Positions 30,401-40,245 of a stretch of DNA of 64,000 bases are shown here, piece by piece. Numbering within the stretch: position 1 is the stretch's first letter; each line of letters opens with the position of its first letter. This DNA comes from Mycobacterium spongiae (GTDB taxonomy: Bacteria; Actinomycetota; Actinomycetes; Mycobacteriales; Mycobacteriaceae): NCBI RefSeq assembly GCF_018278905.1, contig NZ_CP046600.1, forward strand, positions 2,976,001 through 3,040,000, read 5' to 3'. The notes beneath the pieces were generated by a model. That model had not been told where the DNA came from. It worked only from the letters and a program-made list of their open reading frames with translations, and did no database searches. Made by a program: the position numbers and the translations under genes.

Positions 30401-33400
30401 AAAGCCGATATTGATGCTACCCGCGTTGCTGAAGCCCAGGTTGTCGCCGCCCAAGTTGCCGAATCCGACGTTGTAGTCGCCCAGGTTTCCGAATCCGATG
30501 TTGTCGCTGCCGAGATTTCCGAATCCGATGTTGTAGCTGCCCAGGTTTGACAAGCCAATATTGAAGATTCCGGTGTTTGTGCCGCCGATGTTGTTGCTGC
30601 CGACGTTTGCAATGCCGAAGTTGACGCTGCCGAGGTTTGCGTGGCCCACGTTGTAGTCGCCGAGGTTTGTGTTGCCGATGTTGAAGCTGCCGAGGTTTGC
30701 CAAACCCAGGTTGAACAGTGAGTTGCGCGCACTGCCGGTGAGCACCGCGGTGATGCTGGTGCCGACGTTGCCGATACCGGCGTTGAAGGCCGGTGTGGTG
30801 AAGTCTGACGTACTCGCGTTGAGGAAGCCCGAGACGCTGTTGCCCACGTTGGCCAGGCCTGATCCCAAAGCAGCGACGTTGAGTAACCCCGAAACGCCCG
30901 AGGTTGCTGGCGCGATGTTCCACCAGCCCGAACTGCCGCCGCCGACGTTGCCGAATCCCGAGGCGCTGCCAGGGCCGGCGTTGAAGAAACCTGATGACGG
31001 GCCGTTGGTCGAGTTCCAAAATCCTGGGGTGCCCGGGATATCGATAATGGGGATGCTGATGGGGCCGAAGGCGGCGGTGGTGGCGATAGTGATCGCGGTG
31101 GTTGGTCCGCCCACACTGATTGCTGGCGTGGGAAGATTAACGCGTATGGCCGGGATGTTGATGTTTTCGGCCGTCAACAACAGGTTGTTGGGGGGTATAA
31201 ACACCTCGACTTGGGTGTCCGGCACAGCCAGCCCACTGTAAATGATGTCGGTGAAGCTGATGGTGATTGGTATGTCGATCGGGATATTCACGTCGATCTG
31301 CGCGATGGGGATTTCGGGAATCGTGACCCCGATCGCCACGTCGATCAGGCCTTGGTTGTCGCCTCTCCAGAAGATGCCGTTACTGGTGTTGCCGGAGATG
31401 AAGGCGCCCGTGTTGATATTGCCGGTGTTGGCTATGCCGGTGTTGTGGTCGCCGGCGTTGAGATAGCCGGTGTTGTAGCCACCCGAGTTAAAGCTGCCGG
31501 TGTTGACGTTGCCGGTGTTGAAGTTGCCGGTGTTGCCGACGCCGATGTTGCCGACGCCGGTGTTGAGGTCGCCGGGGTTGAACAATCCGGTGTTGGTACT
31601 GCCGGCATTCCCGATGCCGAAGTTGCCGGCACCGGAGTTTCCGAAGCCCCAGTTCCGCTCGCCGGAGTTGGCGATGCCGAAGTTTCCGGAGCCGGAGTTG
31701 AAGAAACCGACGTTGCCGCTGCCGGAGTTGAACAAGCCGATGTTGTTGCTGCCCGTATTCAGGGCGAGGTCGAACCCGACCTGACCGTTGCCGGTGAGCC
31801 CGAACCCGATGTTGTTGGCGCCGGTGTTGGCAAAGCCGATGTTGTTGCTGCCGGTGTTGGCAAAGCCAGTGTTGTAGTCGCCGGCATTCCCGAAGCCCCA
31901 ATTGTCGCTGCCCAGATTCCCGAAGCCGATGTTGTAGCTGCCCAGGTTCCCCAAGCCGATATCGAAGATTCCGACGTTGCCGAAGCCGACGTTGTTACTT
32001 CCGACGTTGGCCAGGCCCAGGTCCAGGGTTGTCGGCACGCTGCCGCGCAACAAGCCGGTGATGTTGGTGCCGACGTTCGCGACACCGGAGGTCAGCGCCG
32101 GCGTGGCAAGGTCGGCGGTGCTCGTACTGAGGAACCCGGAGATGGTGTTGCCCACGTTGGCCACACCCGATCCCAGCGCCCCGACGTTGAGCAAGCCCGA
32201 GATTCCCGCGCCACCCGGGGCAATATTCCAGAATCCCGAACTGCCGCCACCGAAGTTGCCGAAACCCGACGCGCTGCCCGGGCCGCTGTTGAAGAAGCCC
32301 GACGACGGGCCGGTGGTCGAATTTCCGAAACCCGGGGCAGGCGCAATTTCGATGATGGGGATCCTGACGCCCCCCACCATGCCGGTGGCAGTGATATCGA
32401 TGGCGGTAGTTGGCCCACCCACGTTGATGGTCACCGTCGGAAGAGTGAGCGTGGCCGCTGGGATGATGACAGGACCAACGAGCACAATGAAACCGACGAG
32501 ATCGAAGTAAACAAAGCCCGGAATGGTCATCACGCTTCCGGGCATGACCATTACTTCATTGATCGGCATGCTGAGCAATTGAGCGTCTATAGGGATAGCG
32601 GGAATATTGATCGCGATATCGGCGCCGATGAGGCCCTGGCTGTCGCCCACCCAGAACAAACCGTTGCTCATGTTGCCGGAGATGAAAGCGCCGGTGTTGA
32701 TATTGCCCGTGTTGGCCACGCCGGTGTTGTAATCACCCGCGTTGAGATAGCCGGTGTTGGTGTCGCCGGTATTGAAGCTACCGGTGTTGAAGCTGCCCGC
32801 GTTGAAGTTGCCGGTGTTGTAACTGCCCGGGTTGAAGCTGCCGGTGTTGAGGTCGCCGGTGTTGAACAAGCCGGTGTTGGTGCTACCCGTGTTTCCGATG
32901 CCGAAGTTACCGGTGCCGGAGTTTCCGATGCCGAAGTTGCCGGTGCCCGAGTTGAAGAAGCCGACGTTGCCGCTGCCCGAGTTGAACAAGCCGATGTTGT
33001 TGCTGCCGGAGTTGAAGCTGCCGAACCCGACCTGGCCGTCGCCGGTCAGCCCGATGCCGATATTGTTGCTGCCGGTGTTGGCGAAGCCGATATTGTTACT
33101 GCCGACGTTCGCAAATCCGAGGTTGAAATTGCCCGCGTTGGCGAAGCCGGTGTTCTCGTTGCCGAGGTTTCCGGGGCCAATGTTGTAGCTGCCCAAGTTT
33201 CCCAAGCCGACGTTGAAGAATCCGGTGTTTCCGCTTCCGACGTTGTTGCCGCCGACGTTTCCGTTGCCCACGTTCAAGCTGCCAACGTTGCCGAACCCCA
33301 GGTTGAAGCCGGCTGCGCCCAGCGTGCCGATGATCGTCGCTTGCACGCTGGGAGAACCCGCCGCGCTGGGTACCGGGCCTGGTAGGCCCGGCAGCCCCCG

Positions 33401-33907
33401 GGTGAACGGCGTCAAGGCCGAGGCGACCGCCGATGCTCCGGCGAGATAGCCCGCCATCGCGGCCACATCCTGGGCCCACATTTCCTCGTAGCTGCCCTCC
33501 GTAGCAGCGATCGCTGGAGCATTGAGGCCCAGCAGATTCGTGGTCACCAACGCCACCAGCCGGGCGCGGTTGGCCGCTACCACCGCCGGCGGTACCGTCG
33601 CCGACCGCGCCGCCTCGAACGCGGCCGCCGCTACCCGCGCCTGGCTCGCCGCTTGCTCAGCCTGGGTTGCTGTTGCACCCAACCAACCCAGATAGGGCGC
33701 GGCCGCACGCGCCATCGCCACCGCTGCCCGGCCCTGCCAGAACCCATCGACGAGCCGGGCGGTCACCGACGAAAACGCTGCCGCCGCCAAACCCAACTCG
33801 GTGGCCAACCCGTCCCAGGCTGTCGCGGCCGCGAACATCGGCCCGGAGCCCGCGCCGAGAAACATCCGCGCAGAATTGACTTCCGGCGCCAACACGGCGA
33901 AATTCAT
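24431..33907 (-). CDS. Giant PPE-MPTR protein (3158 aa)
   Basis: PPE domain at residues 1-180 (start [16 protein letters not shown]; WxG motif W57-Q-G59; the signature Pro-Pro-Glu is Ala-Pro-Glu here), then MPTR repeats to the C-terminus. Seven anchor segments of the NG-FW-x-GDxQGL...PGFxNxTxGPSSGF type lie near nucleotides 32640, 31355, 29930, 28665, 27385, 26075 and 24700, spaced about 1.26-1.43 kb. The first six hold a beta-rich insert ([16 protein letters not shown], GPIxIP motifs); the last one has none. Architecture matches the 3496-residue gene at 6-16.5 kb, so they are paralogues. A PE_PGRS gene lies 71 bases upstream on the same strand. The protein is probably exported to the envelope; function unknown. 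Confidence 0.95.
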   Translation of the reverse strand: MNFAVLAPEVNSARMFLGAGSGPMFAAATAWDGLATELGLAAAAFSSVTARLVDGFWQGRAAVAMARAAAPYLGWLGATATQAEQAASQARVAAAAFEAARSATVPPAVVAANRARLVALVTTNLLGLNAPAIAATEGSYEEMWAQDVAAMAGYLAGASAVASALTPFTRGLPGLPGPVPSAAGSPSVQATIIGTLGAAGFNLGFGNVGSLNVGNGNVGGNNVGSGNTGFFNVGLGNLGSYNIGPGNLGNENTGFANAGNFNLGFANVGSNNIGFANTGSNNIGIGLTGDGQVGFGSFNSGSNNIGLFNSGSGNVGFFNSGTGNFGIGNSGTGNFGIGNTGSTNTGLFNTGDLNTGSFNPGSYNTGNFNAGSFNTGSFNTGDTNTGYLNAGDYNTGVANTGNINTGAFISGNMSNGLFWVGDSQGLIGADIAINIPAIPIDAQLLSMPINEVMVMPGSVMTIPGFVYFDLVGFIVLVGPVIIPAATLTLPTVTINVGGPTTAIDITATGMVGGVRIPIIEIAPAPGFGNSTTGPSSGFFNSGPGSASGFGNFGGGSSGFWNIAPGGAGISGLLNVGALGSGVANVGNTISGFLSTSTADLATPALTSGVANVGTNITGLLRGSVPTTLDLGLANVGSNNVGFGNVGIFDIGLGNLGSYNIGFGNLGSDNWGFGNAGDYNTGFANTGSNNIGFANTGANNIGFGLTGNGQVGFDLALNTGSNNIGLFNSGSGNVGFFNSGSGNFGIANSGERNWGFGNSGAGNFGIGNAGSTNTGLFNPGDLNTGVGNIGVGNTGNFNTGNVNTGSFNSGGYNTGYLNAGDHNTGIANTGNINTGAFISGNTSNGIFWRGDNQGLIDVAIGVTIPEIPIAQIDVNIPIDIPITISFTDIIYSGLAVPDTQVEVFIPPNNLLLTAENINIPAIRVNLPTPAISVGGPTTAITIATTAAFGPISIPIIDIPGTPGFWNSTNGPSSGFFNAGPGSASGFGNVGGGSSGWWNIAPATSGVSGLLNVAALGSGLANVGNSVSGFLNASTSDFTTPAFNAGIGNVGTSITAVLTGSARNSLFNLGLANLGSFNIGNTNLGDYNVGHANLGSVNFGIANVGSNNIGGTNTGIFNIGLSNLGSYNIGFGNLGSDNIGFGNLGDYNVGFGNLGGDNLGFSNAGSINIGFANAGNSNLGFANTGSGNIGIGLTGDGQVGFGSFNSGSNNIGLFNSGSGNVGFFNSGTGNFGIGNSGTGNFGIGNAGNINTGLFNPGDLNTGSLNPGNTNTGSLNTGNTNTGGLNPGSFNTGYFNPGNYNTGLANTGDVGTGAFISGSYSNGIFSTGDYQGLIGLDAAIDIPLPVSLNVNVPLDIPITLTTGSIALVPFTIPETDDILLTFGLLRAHLGPISVPAITILGPTATVAIGGADTAIDITAGGSIRIPLIGIPAAPGFGNFTANPSSGFFNTGIGSTSGFGNFGANSSGLLNVALQSSAISGLANLGTIVSGVLNVSTANLGTPAVISGVGNIGTDIAGWLRDSTAATAVNLGLGNVGDLNVGIGNVGANNFGAANSGIFNLGYSNLGSYNIGFGNFGSDNIGFSNLGDYNTGFANSGGDNLGFANAGNFNIGFANTGDNNIGIGLTGNGQVGFGSLNSGSNNIGLFNSGSGNVGFFNSGTGNFGIANSGSTNTGLFNAGDLNTGSFNPGSFNTGSFNIGSFNTGSLNAGTFNTGYLNVGDYNTGVANAGNINTGALISGNYSNGFLWQGDYQGLFGLDVALTVPEIDLSFGVDIPIHIPINLAGGDISLEGFRITTPPDTEVRFTPIIIPDINITLPTAAITVGGPTTAINITVNAGLGPIRIPLLEIPAAPGFGNSTSGPSSGFFNTGPGSASGFGNFGGGSSGMWNLAAGTSGVSGLLNVGALGSGVANVGNTISGLFGTSTADLATPALNSGVANVGTNITGLLRGAITSTLNVGLANLGSNNIGGANIGSFDIGLGNLGGYNIGFGNLGSDNWGFGNAGDYNIGFANTGSNNIGFGNTGDNNIGFGLTGNGQVGFDLALNTGIDNLGLFNSGSGNIGFFNSGIGNVGIGNSGTGNWGFANSGFGNFGIGNAGSANTGLFNPGDLNTGVGNIGVGNTGSFNTGDFNTGGLNSGSYNTGYFNAGHYNTGLANTGSINTGAFISGNTSSGFFWRGDNQGLIGVDIGITIPEVPARLDVTIPIDIPITGSVTDLVVDEFTIPAIDFTLDAFGFFVHTDPPVGPIIVPSFVLSVPTLDITIGGPTTAIDVSAQAGLGPIRIPFIDIPGVPGFGNSTSGPSSGFFNTGPGSASGFGNFGGGASGLWNIASGAAGISGFLNVGALGSGLANVGNTISGFYGTSTADLATPALSSGIANIGTNITGLLRGAATSTLNVGLANLGSNNLGGGNVGIFDIGLGNLGSYNVGFGNLGSDNLGFGNAGDYNIGFANTGSNNIGFANTGNNNIGFGLTGSGQVGIDLGLNSGSNNIGLFNSGSGNIGFFNSGTGNFGIANSGTGNWGFGNSGSFNTGLFNPGDLNTGVGNAGSFNTGSFNPGSFNTGNFNTGSSNTGSLNTGSSNTGYLNTGDYNTGVANTGDINTGAFISGNMSNGFFWRGDNQGLVGFSYSATIPTIPYEYDLSIPINIPITGIVALSTPDSFTIPAFQVKIKFFLTPIVDENVGPITIDINQVTPIDILVAQNIAMAGTGGFGPVTIGFDIGGTPGFGNSTSGPSSGFFNTGSGAASGFGNFGAGSSGFGNVGAGISGFLNAGGSGISGLLNVGALQSGLANVGNTISGFSNASTLDLATPAFNAGIGNIGTNIAGLFLDTVGNVTLNFGLANQGSLNFGSANLGGFNLGGANIGDFNLGLGNIGSLNIGGVNVGGNNIGVANNGIFNIGFANLDSYNIGFANAGSDNIGFANAGSYNIGFANTGTNNFGFGNTGDNNIGFGLTGNGQIGFGSLNSGSNNLGLFNSGSGNIGFFNSGSGNIGFFNSGTGNFGIGNAGIANTGFFNPGNVNTGSLNVGNFNTGSLNAGSTNTGYFNAGNFNTGVANTGDFDTGAFISGSFTNGFFSSSDGQGLIGLPLLGIPVAPGFFNFTGGPSSGFFNVGDGGASGFFNSGANLSGLLNVGALVSGAANVGNTISGWLNAGALGLATPAFVSGFLRE

Positions 33908-33978
33908 CCGTCATTCCCGTCCGTGAGCTGACCGGCCTCCCGATCGGCACAGCTCGCGCATCACTCCTGTCACCGCGT

Positions 33979-35751
33979 CTAGTTGCCATCCACACCGGCG
34001 GCGCCGGTGTCTCCCTTGGCGCCGGTAGCACCGGTGGCGCCGTCGGCGCCGTTGACGCCCCCGCTACCGCCGGCCCCGCCGGCCCCGCCGGCGCCGCCGT
34101 CGCCGCCCTCGCCGCCGTCGGCGCCCTGGCCAACCGATCCGCCTCCGCCGGCACCGGCGTTTCCGCCGTTGCCGCCAGCTCCGCCGGTGCCGCCGGCCCC
34201 GCCTTCACCGCCGGCCCCGCCGGCGCCGCCGGCCCCGAACTGGCCGATCCGGCCGCGTCCGCCGCCATCGCCGCCGGCGCCGCCGGCCCCGGCTGCGGCG
34301 CCGTCCCCACCGCGGGCACCAACCCGGCCGTCGCCGCCGTCGCCGGCGTCAGCGTTGGCGTTGGAGCCGGTACCGCCGTTGCCGCCGGTGCCGCCCGCGC
34401 CGCCGGTCGCGCCCGCACCGCCGGTGCCGCCGACCCCGCCGGCACCGCCGTCACCGCCGTTGCCGATCCACAGCCCACCGTGACCCCCGTCACCACCGCG
34501 ACCGCCGGTGCCGGCCGTGCCGGTGGCGCTGACGCCGGCACCGCCGTCGCCGCCGCGGCCGCCGTCGCCGCCGTCAACGGTGCCGAGGAGGGCGCCGTCA
34601 CCACCGTGACCGCCGGGACCGCCGGCCGCGCCAACACCTCCGCGGCCGCCCCTGTTGCCGTCACCGGCTGCGCCGGTCGGACCCTGTGCGTCGCCACCGT
34701 TGCCGCCCGCGCCGCCGGGCGCGCCAGCACCGCCGTTGCCGCCAGTACCGCCCCTGCCGCCGTTGGCTTCGCCGGACTGGGAGATGGCGGAGCCGCCATC
34801 GCCGCCGTTACCGCCGGGCGCGCCCGTTCCCCCATTGCCACCGCCGCCGCCATCGCCGCCGTTGCCGTCTTGGGCGATGCCGGCGGCGGAACCGCGGCCG
34901 CCGTCGCCGCCCGTGCCGCCGGCCTGCCCGGCGGCCGAGCCGTTGTCGCCCCCACCGCCAGAGCTGCCGTTGGCGCCGCCATCGGAACCGTTGCCGCCGC
35001 GGTCCGCCGGGGGCACCGGGGTGGCCGGGGTCGGGTTAACGGCGTCCGTACCAGCCGCCCCGGTACCGCCGGCCCCGCCGTTGCCGCCGTCGCCGAACCA
35101 TCCCGCGTTGCCGCCGTGGCCGCCGTCGCCGGCGAGACCGCCGTTGATGCCGGCTACGCCGACGCCGCCGGCGCCGCCGTTGCCGCCGAAGCCGAACAAC
35201 CAGCCGGCGGTACCGCCGGCGCCGCCGTGGCCGCCGGCCCCGCCGTCACCGCCGTTGCCGCCGTTACCGAAGAGCCCGCCGGCCCCGCCGTTCCCGCCGT
35301 TCTGGCCGAACCCGCCGGATCCGCCGTTGCCGCCGTTACCGAATATCAGCCCGCCATCGCCGCCGTTTTGGCCGGTGCCGGCCAGTCCGTTGGCGCCGTT
35401 GCCGATCAGCGGACGCCCGAACAACGCTTGGGCGGGTGCATTGACCGCGGCCAGCATGTCCGATCCGGCGTTGGTGGCTTCTGCGGCACTATAAGCGCCT
35501 GCATTGCCGGTCAACGTCTGCACGAATTGGTCGTGAAACTGCGTCACTTGGGCGCTGAGCGCCTGATACTCCTGGGCGTACCCGGAAAACAGTCCGGCGA
35601 GCGCTACCGACACCTCGTCGGCGGCCGCCGCCATCACCCCACTGGTCGGAAGCGCAGCTGCGGCGTTCGCCGACCTAATGAGAGCACCGATGTTGGCCAA
35701 ATCACCGGCCGCTGCCACCACCATCTGCGGTTGTGTAATCACGTACGACAT
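33979..35751 (-). CDS. PE_PGRS family protein (590 aa)
   Basis: A PE domain (MSYVITQPQMVVAAAGDL start; export motif YSAAE) is followed by the linker [16 protein letters not shown] and a long Gly-Gly-x (PGRS) domain rich in GGAGG and GGDGG. The last 30 residues change to a collagen-like Gly-x-y pattern ([19 protein letters not shown]). The start is ATG 35751 because GGGAGGT precedes it and family proteins start MSYV; the open frame 12 codons upstream is not used. It is upstream of and co-directional with the second giant PPE gene (71-base gap), so the two could be a PE/PPE transcription unit. Long antisense open frames across it are compositional artefacts. Confidence 0.93.
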   Translation of the reverse strand: MSYVITQPQMVVAAAGDLANIGALIRSANAAAALPTSGVMAAAADEVSVALAGLFSGYAQEYQALSAQVTQFHDQFVQTLTGNAGAYSAAEATNAGSDMLAAVNAPAQALFGRPLIGNGANGLAGTGQNGGDGGLIFGNGGNGGSGGFGQNGGNGGAGGLFGNGGNGGDGGAGGHGGAGGTAGWLFGFGGNGGAGGVGVAGINGGLAGDGGHGGNAGWFGDGGNGGAGGTGAAGTDAVNPTPATPVPPADRGGNGSDGGANGSSGGGGDNGSAAGQAGGTGGDGGRGSAAGIAQDGNGGDGGGGGNGGTGAPGGNGGDGGSAISQSGEANGGRGGTGGNGGAGAPGGAGGNGGDAQGPTGAAGDGNRGGRGGVGAAGGPGGHGGDGALLGTVDGGDGGRGGDGGAGVSATGTAGTGGRGGDGGHGGLWIGNGGDGGAGGVGGTGGAGATGGAGGTGGNGGTGSNANADAGDGGDGRVGARGGDGAAAGAGGAGGDGGGRGRIGQFGAGGAGGAGGEGGAGGTGGAGGNGGNAGAGGGGSVGQGADGGEGGDGGAGGAGGAGGSGGVNGADGATGATGAKGDTGAAGVDGN

Positions 35752-36203
35752 AGCCGACCTCCCGGCGACAGAATTATTCAGAGACACCAGCCGCAGGACG
35801 ACCGCGGCACGCCGTAATGGCGATGTAACGGGGAAGCATACGGTATATTGGACGCGTGTACAATAGCTGAATCAGTCGGACAACGCGGCGGTTTAAATGC
35901 GGTGAGACACGAAAGTGCCTGTGCCGCAATAACACTAGCGGACCACTCAGGGAATTGGTATGGCTAGAGAAACTCCACAGATGATCGGCATCGCGGCAAT
36001 CAGGCGGCCGCAGCGATGCCGGACCGGGATGCAACGGCGTGGACATGGGAACCGAAATCACTTCCACGCCAACCAATTACGCCAACTCGCCCAACTGTTA
36101 ACGAACATTTTGCCTAAAGATTTACTGGTGTTGGCTCGATGGATCACGCCGCCATCACCAGAGGGGATCGATCGGAAAGCCGGGGGCCTAGTGGAGGTGC
36201 GAA
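35752..36203. other. Intergenic region between two divergent PE_PGRS genes
   Basis: A 450-base region carrying both ribosome-binding sites (GGGAGGT just right of 35751; GGAGGT at 36193-36198) and presumably both promoters. The middle (about 35830-35940) is more A+T-rich than its surroundings, with a candidate -10-like TACGGTATAT around 35840. A 96-codon plus-strand frame (35960-36250) overlaps the PE start and has no family features, so I do not call it. Confidence 0.5.
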
Positions 36204-38777
36204 ATGACAATGTTGGGTGTGGCGCCGGAGGCCTTGGCGGCAGCGGCTAACGAGTTGGCGAGTCTGGGCTCGTCCGTAGGTACGGCGAATGCGGCAGCGG
36301 CCGCATCAACGACCGAAATCCTGGCGGCGGCCCAAGATGAGGTGTCAGCGGCGATCGCGGCATTGTTTTCCGCGCATGGTCAGGCCTATCAGCAACTCGG
36401 TGGGCAGGTGGGGTTGTTTCATGACCAGTTTGTGCGGGCACTGAGCGCCGCCGGCGGAGCGTACGCGAGTGCGGAAGCGACCAACACGGGACCGTTGCAA
36501 CAGCTCCTGAGTGCGGTGAATGCGCAAAGCGTGGCGTTGACCGGGCGTCCCTTGATCGGAAACGGTGCAAACGCGGCACCCGGCAGCGGGGCCAATGGCG
36601 GTGATGGTGGCTGGCTGCTTGGCAATGGCGGGGCCGGCGGGTCGGGGGCGGCCGGACTCAATGGTGGCAACGGCGGGGCGGCGGGGTTGTTCGGGACCGG
36701 TGGTGCTGGCGGAGCGGGGGGCAACGTGGCTGCCGGCAACGCTGGGGCCGGCGGGGCCGGCGGGGCCGGGGGCTGGTTGTGGGGTGACGCCGGGGCAGGT
36801 GGTGCCGGCGGAAACTCGGGCAATGGTGATGGTGGGGCTGGTGGCCTCGGTGGGGCCGGGGGTTGGTTCGGTGGCGGCGGATTCGGCGGAGGCGGGGGAG
36901 CTTCAATCATGGGCGGTACCGGTGGCGCTGGTGGGAGCGGTGGAGCTGGGGGGCTGATGTCCGGGCTGGTCGGTGCTGGCGGTGGCGACGGCGGAACAGG
37001 TGGCGTGGGAATCGACAACGGCAACGGTGGTGCCGGTGGCGCTGGGGGTAATGCCGGGCTATTCGGCGGCCGGGGTGGGGCCGGCGGCGACGGCGGAACC
37101 GGCGCTGTCGACGGGGGAGCCGGTGGTGCTGGCGGTAACGCCAGCGGGCTGTTCGGTGCCGGCGGGGCCGGCGGTAGCGGCGGCAACGGCACGACTGCAG
37201 GTGACGGCGGCGCCGGGGGTAACGCCGGGCTTCTGTTTGCCGATGGCGGGGTTGGCGGCGAAGGGGGCAGAGGCGCGGCCGGCGGGACTGGCGGGACCGG
37301 CGGAGACGGCGGTAATGGCGGGCTAGCGTTCTCCAACGGCGGCGTCGGGGGACGTGGTGGATTCGCCGATGGCGGCGGGGACGGTGGCGTCGGAGGGACT
37401 GGCGGCACCGCCGGCCTGCTGCTGGGCAATGGCGGTGCGGGCGGCGCTGGCGGCGAAGGCCTCGCATCAACCGGTGGCGCCGGCGGTACCGGCGGCAACG
37501 CGGTGTGGATTGGCAACGGCGGCAATGCCGGCGTAGGCGGGGTCGGCGCCACGACAGGGACCACGGGCCTTGGGGGGATCAGCGGACTGTTGCTGGGGCT
37601 GGACGGTTTCAATGCACCGGCGAGCACCTCACTGCTGCACACCCTCCAACAACAAGCGCTGGGTGCCATTAACGCGCCGATCGAGGCCGTTACTGGGCGC
37701 CCGCTCATCGGCAATGGCTTACCCGGAGCCGCCGGCAGCGGCGCAGACGGCGCTCCCGGCGGCTGGCTGTTCGGCGATGGCGGGGCCGGCGGCGCCGGCG
37801 CGGCGGGCACCGGTACCAACGCCGGAGCCGGCGGCGCGGCCGGGTTGTGGGGCACCGGTGGGACCGGCGGGGCCGGTGGGAGCTCAATAGTTGCCGACGG
37901 CGGAGCCGGCGGGGCCGGTGGGGCCGGTGGCTGGCTGTTCGGTACCGGCGGGATGGGCGGCACCGGCGGGCTGACAGACACGCCAGGCGGAGTTGCTGGT
38001 GCCGGCGGGGCCGGGGGCGCTGGCGGGCTGCTGGGTGCGGGCGGACACGGCGGATTCGGGGGCACGCTACTGGGTGGTGGCATCGGTGGGAACGGTGGTG
38101 CCGGTGGTGCCGGCGGTTTGCTCGGCGGGCTGGTCGGCGCTGGTGGCGGTGACGGCGGTAGCGGCGGCAGCGGTGCCTTTGCTGGCGACGGTGGAGCCGG
38201 TGGTAGCGGCGGGCTGCTCGGCGGCTCGGGCGGGACCGGCGGGACCGGCGGAGTGGGCAACAACTCGGGTGCCGGCGGAGCCGGCGGCAGCGCCGGAACG
38301 CTATTCGGCAACGGCGGGGCCGGCGGGGGCGGCGGGTTCGGCAATGTCACGGGGGCCGGTGGAGCCGGAGGTAGCGCCGGACTGCTGTTCGGCGGCGGCG
38401 GAGCCGGCGGCCCCGGCGGCACCGGCGGTTCTAACCCCGGCGCCGGCGGGGCCGGCGGGGCCGCAGGCTGGCTCGGCTTCGGCGGCGCCGGCGGAGTCGG
38501 CGGGTCAACGAGCCCCGGGTTTAACGGGTCCGGTGGGGCCGGCGGCACCGGTGGCGCCGGCGGACAGCTGTGGGGTAGCGGCGGTGCTGGCGGCGCCGGC
38601 GGCGAGGGCGAAACTGCCGGCGGGGACGGCGGCAACGGCGGCGGCGCCGTGCTGATCGGCACTGGTGGCAACGGCGGCAACGGCGGCATCGGCGCCCCGA
38701 ACGGCAACCCCGGCACCGGCGGCACCGGCGGGCTGCTACTCGGCCAAGACGGGCTCAATGGGCTGACTAACCCCTAA
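36204..38777 (+). CDS. PE_PGRS family protein with a duplicated PGRS module (857 aa)
   Basis: The PE domain (about residues 1-95) starts [18 protein letters not shown] rather than MSYV-, but has the usual helices and export motif YASAE. Two successive PGRS modules follow. Each begins with a helix ending in TGRPLIGNG (near residues 114-122 and 498-505), continues into GGW-L-GxGG repeats and ends in [13 protein letters not shown] or [15 protein letters not shown]. This suggests a whole module was duplicated and then diverged. ATG 36204 has GGAGGT five bases upstream. It is divergent from the PE_PGRS gene to the left and convergent with the O-methyltransferase gene. A surface or secreted role is expected for the family. 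Confidence 0.93.
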   Translation: MTMLGVAPEALAAAANELASLGSSVGTANAAAAASTTEILAAAQDEVSAAIAALFSAHGQAYQQLGGQVGLFHDQFVRALSAAGGAYASAEATNTGPLQQLLSAVNAQSVALTGRPLIGNGANAAPGSGANGGDGGWLLGNGGAGGSGAAGLNGGNGGAAGLFGTGGAGGAGGNVAAGNAGAGGAGGAGGWLWGDAGAGGAGGNSGNGDGGAGGLGGAGGWFGGGGFGGGGGASIMGGTGGAGGSGGAGGLMSGLVGAGGGDGGTGGVGIDNGNGGAGGAGGNAGLFGGRGGAGGDGGTGAVDGGAGGAGGNASGLFGAGGAGGSGGNGTTAGDGGAGGNAGLLFADGGVGGEGGRGAAGGTGGTGGDGGNGGLAFSNGGVGGRGGFADGGGDGGVGGTGGTAGLLLGNGGAGGAGGEGLASTGGAGGTGGNAVWIGNGGNAGVGGVGATTGTTGLGGISGLLLGLDGFNAPASTSLLHTLQQQALGAINAPIEAVTGRPLIGNGLPGAAGSGADGAPGGWLFGDGGAGGAGAAGTGTNAGAGGAAGLWGTGGTGGAGGSSIVADGGAGGAGGAGGWLFGTGGMGGTGGLTDTPGGVAGAGGAGGAGGLLGAGGHGGFGGTLLGGGIGGNGGAGGAGGLLGGLVGAGGGDGGSGGSGAFAGDGGAGGSGGLLGGSGGTGGTGGVGNNSGAGGAGGSAGTLFGNGGAGGGGGFGNVTGAGGAGGSAGLLFGGGGAGGPGGTGGSNPGAGGAGGAAGWLGFGGAGGVGGSTSPGFNGSGGAGGTGGAGGQLWGSGGAGGAGGEGETAGGDGGNGGGAVLIGTGGNGGNGGIGAPNGNPGTGGTGGLLLGQDGLNGLTNP

Positions 38778-38793
38778 CCACCCGAGCGCCGCT

Positions 38794-39819
38794 TCAGGCA
38801 CGTACGCCTTCGACGATGGAGAGGTGTGTCGACGTAGGAATCACATCGGTCAGTCTGAGTCCCGCAGCCGCAAAGAGCTTCTCGAACTGCGCTCTCGTCC
38901 GCTCGCGCCCACCGGGGACGAGCAGCATTTCGATGTCGAGGTACTTGCCGATATGAGGCTCGTTTCCCTCCGGAAGAACGCAGTCGACCACGAGCACCTT
39001 GCCGTCCGGCCGCATTGACTCTGCGCAGTTGCGCAGAATCGTCGTCGCCTTCTCGTCGTCCCAGTCGTGGATGATGTATTTCATCATGTAGCCATCGGCG
39101 TGCACCGGAACCGCATCGAAGAAGCTGCCGCCGTGCACGCTGACTCGATCTCGCACACCAGCTTCCTCGAACGTGGCCTCGGCACCTGCGACAACTTCGG
39201 GAAGATCCAGGAGAACACCGCGGATACGGGGAACATTCTTGAGGACTTCGGAGAGCAACAGCCCGCGACCACCGCCCAGGTCGGCGAGGGTCCCAAACCC
39301 GGAGAACGGGTACGCCGCGACGATCGCGCGAGCCTCGCGACGAGAGGCCGCCGTCATAGCGTTGTTGACCACAGGGAAGAAGTCGGCGTCGGTCGTGAAG
39401 TAGTCGAAGAGCTCAGCACCGTGGGCATGTTTGAAGGCACTCTGTCCAGTACGCACGCTGTGCATGATGTCCGCGTAGGCACCGTTGTGAACCGGATGCC
39501 CAAAGAAGATCGCGAAGTCCCGGAGCGAGTTCGACGAGGCCGCCGCCAACGGCTCTGCCAGCGCAGTCAACCCGAACCACCCGGGCTTCGACTCCGCGAA
39601 CACTCCACAACTCGCCAAAGTGCGCAACACCCGGTACAGGGAGCTCTCGTCGACGTTGAGCTCGCCGGCCAGTGCCGGCACCGGGCGCTCACCGTCCTTG
39701 AGGCGGTCCGCAATCCCGAGTTGGGCGGCTACCCCCAGGCACTGGGTGATCACCTTCGACAGGATCAGGCCAAAGAGCTCTTGTGCCCCATCGGATTCGC
39801 TTGGATTCTCGTTCTTCAT
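38794..39819 (-). CDS. SAM-dependent O-methyltransferase (Methyltransf_2 family)
   Basis: A 341-residue enzyme in two parts. The N-terminal winged-helix dimerisation domain (about 15-100) contains LGIADRLKDGERPVPALAGEL. The C-terminal Rossmann catalytic domain has SAM motif I LADLGGGRG near residue 177 and IIHDWDDEKA, whose His251 is the expected catalytic base of this family. It transfers a methyl group to a hydroxyl on a small aromatic or polyketide-like acceptor; the acceptor cannot be inferred. ATG 39819 is preceded by GGAGGAATC-type sequence on the minus strand (about 39822-39830). No biosynthetic partners are adjacent. Confidence 0.92.
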   Translation of the reverse strand: MKNENPSESDGAQELFGLILSKVITQCLGVAAQLGIADRLKDGERPVPALAGELNVDESSLYRVLRTLASCGVFAESKPGWFGLTALAEPLAAASSNSLRDFAIFFGHPVHNGAYADIMHSVRTGQSAFKHAHGAELFDYFTTDADFFPVVNNAMTAASRREARAIVAAYPFSGFGTLADLGGGRGLLLSEVLKNVPRIRGVLLDLPEVVAGAEATFEEAGVRDRVSVHGGSFFDAVPVHADGYMMKYIIHDWDDEKATTILRNCAESMRPDGKVLVVDCVLPEGNEPHIGKYLDIEMLLVPGGRERTRAQFEKLFAAAGLRLTDVIPTSTHLSIVEGVRA

Positions 39820-40245
39820 GATTCCTCCGTTGCGGCAGGGATTATGCGGGCACTGAGAGGGTTGCTACCTCTAGGCACGTCGATAGTTTGGTACGCATCG
39901 CTCCCGCTGCATAGGCCCGGTTGAGAGGGAGTGGCCGGCTAGGGACCGCGCTGTCGTATCTCATCACCGCTCCGGGCCTGCTGACCACGATCCCGACTAC
40001 GAGATGATCCGCACGCAGTGCGGGCGACAAACCGAGCCCTTGTTTCGACATGATTCGACCAGCTAATAACTGCGTGCTCCGTTGGTGCACAAGCCTTCTC
40101 CAATTCCGGGCCAAATTCCGTTGCACACGCAGGCAGCGACTTGCCTGCGCTCCAAATTTCGAATCGCCAACCAGCTCGGGTCAAATCTGGCTACCATTTC
40201 GTCGCAACACTTGGCTTGTCGTCCTACCCGGAGATGAGAACGGCC
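39820..40245. other. Intergenic region between divergent O-methyltransferase and PE hydrolase genes
   Basis: About 425 bases with no convincing gene. Open frames here (such as the minus-strand frames at 39842-40126 and 39939-40184) lack ribosome-binding sites and recognisable motifs. It should contain the two divergent promoters. The plus-strand frame of the PE hydrolase stays open back to 40141, but that part does not resemble a PE protein. Confidence 0.45.

Noticed and set aside
24423..33479. Long frames across the second giant PPE gene (for example 31211-33385)
   Set aside because: Same repeat artefact as the first PPE gene.
34480..35817. 445-codon plus-strand frame over a PE_PGRS gene
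   Set aside because: Ala/Val/Pro-rich shadow of the PGRS repeat on the other strand; a similar shadow covers each PGRS gene (for example 36419-38758, 59060-60412).
35960..36250. 96-codon frame upstream of PE_PGRS 36204
   Set aside because: Overlaps the PE start and ribosome-binding site, shows no family features and would end inside the PE domain.
39067..39924. 285-codon plus-strand frame over the O-methyltransferase
   Set aside because: The minus-strand methyltransferase has full motifs; the plus frame is a shadow.
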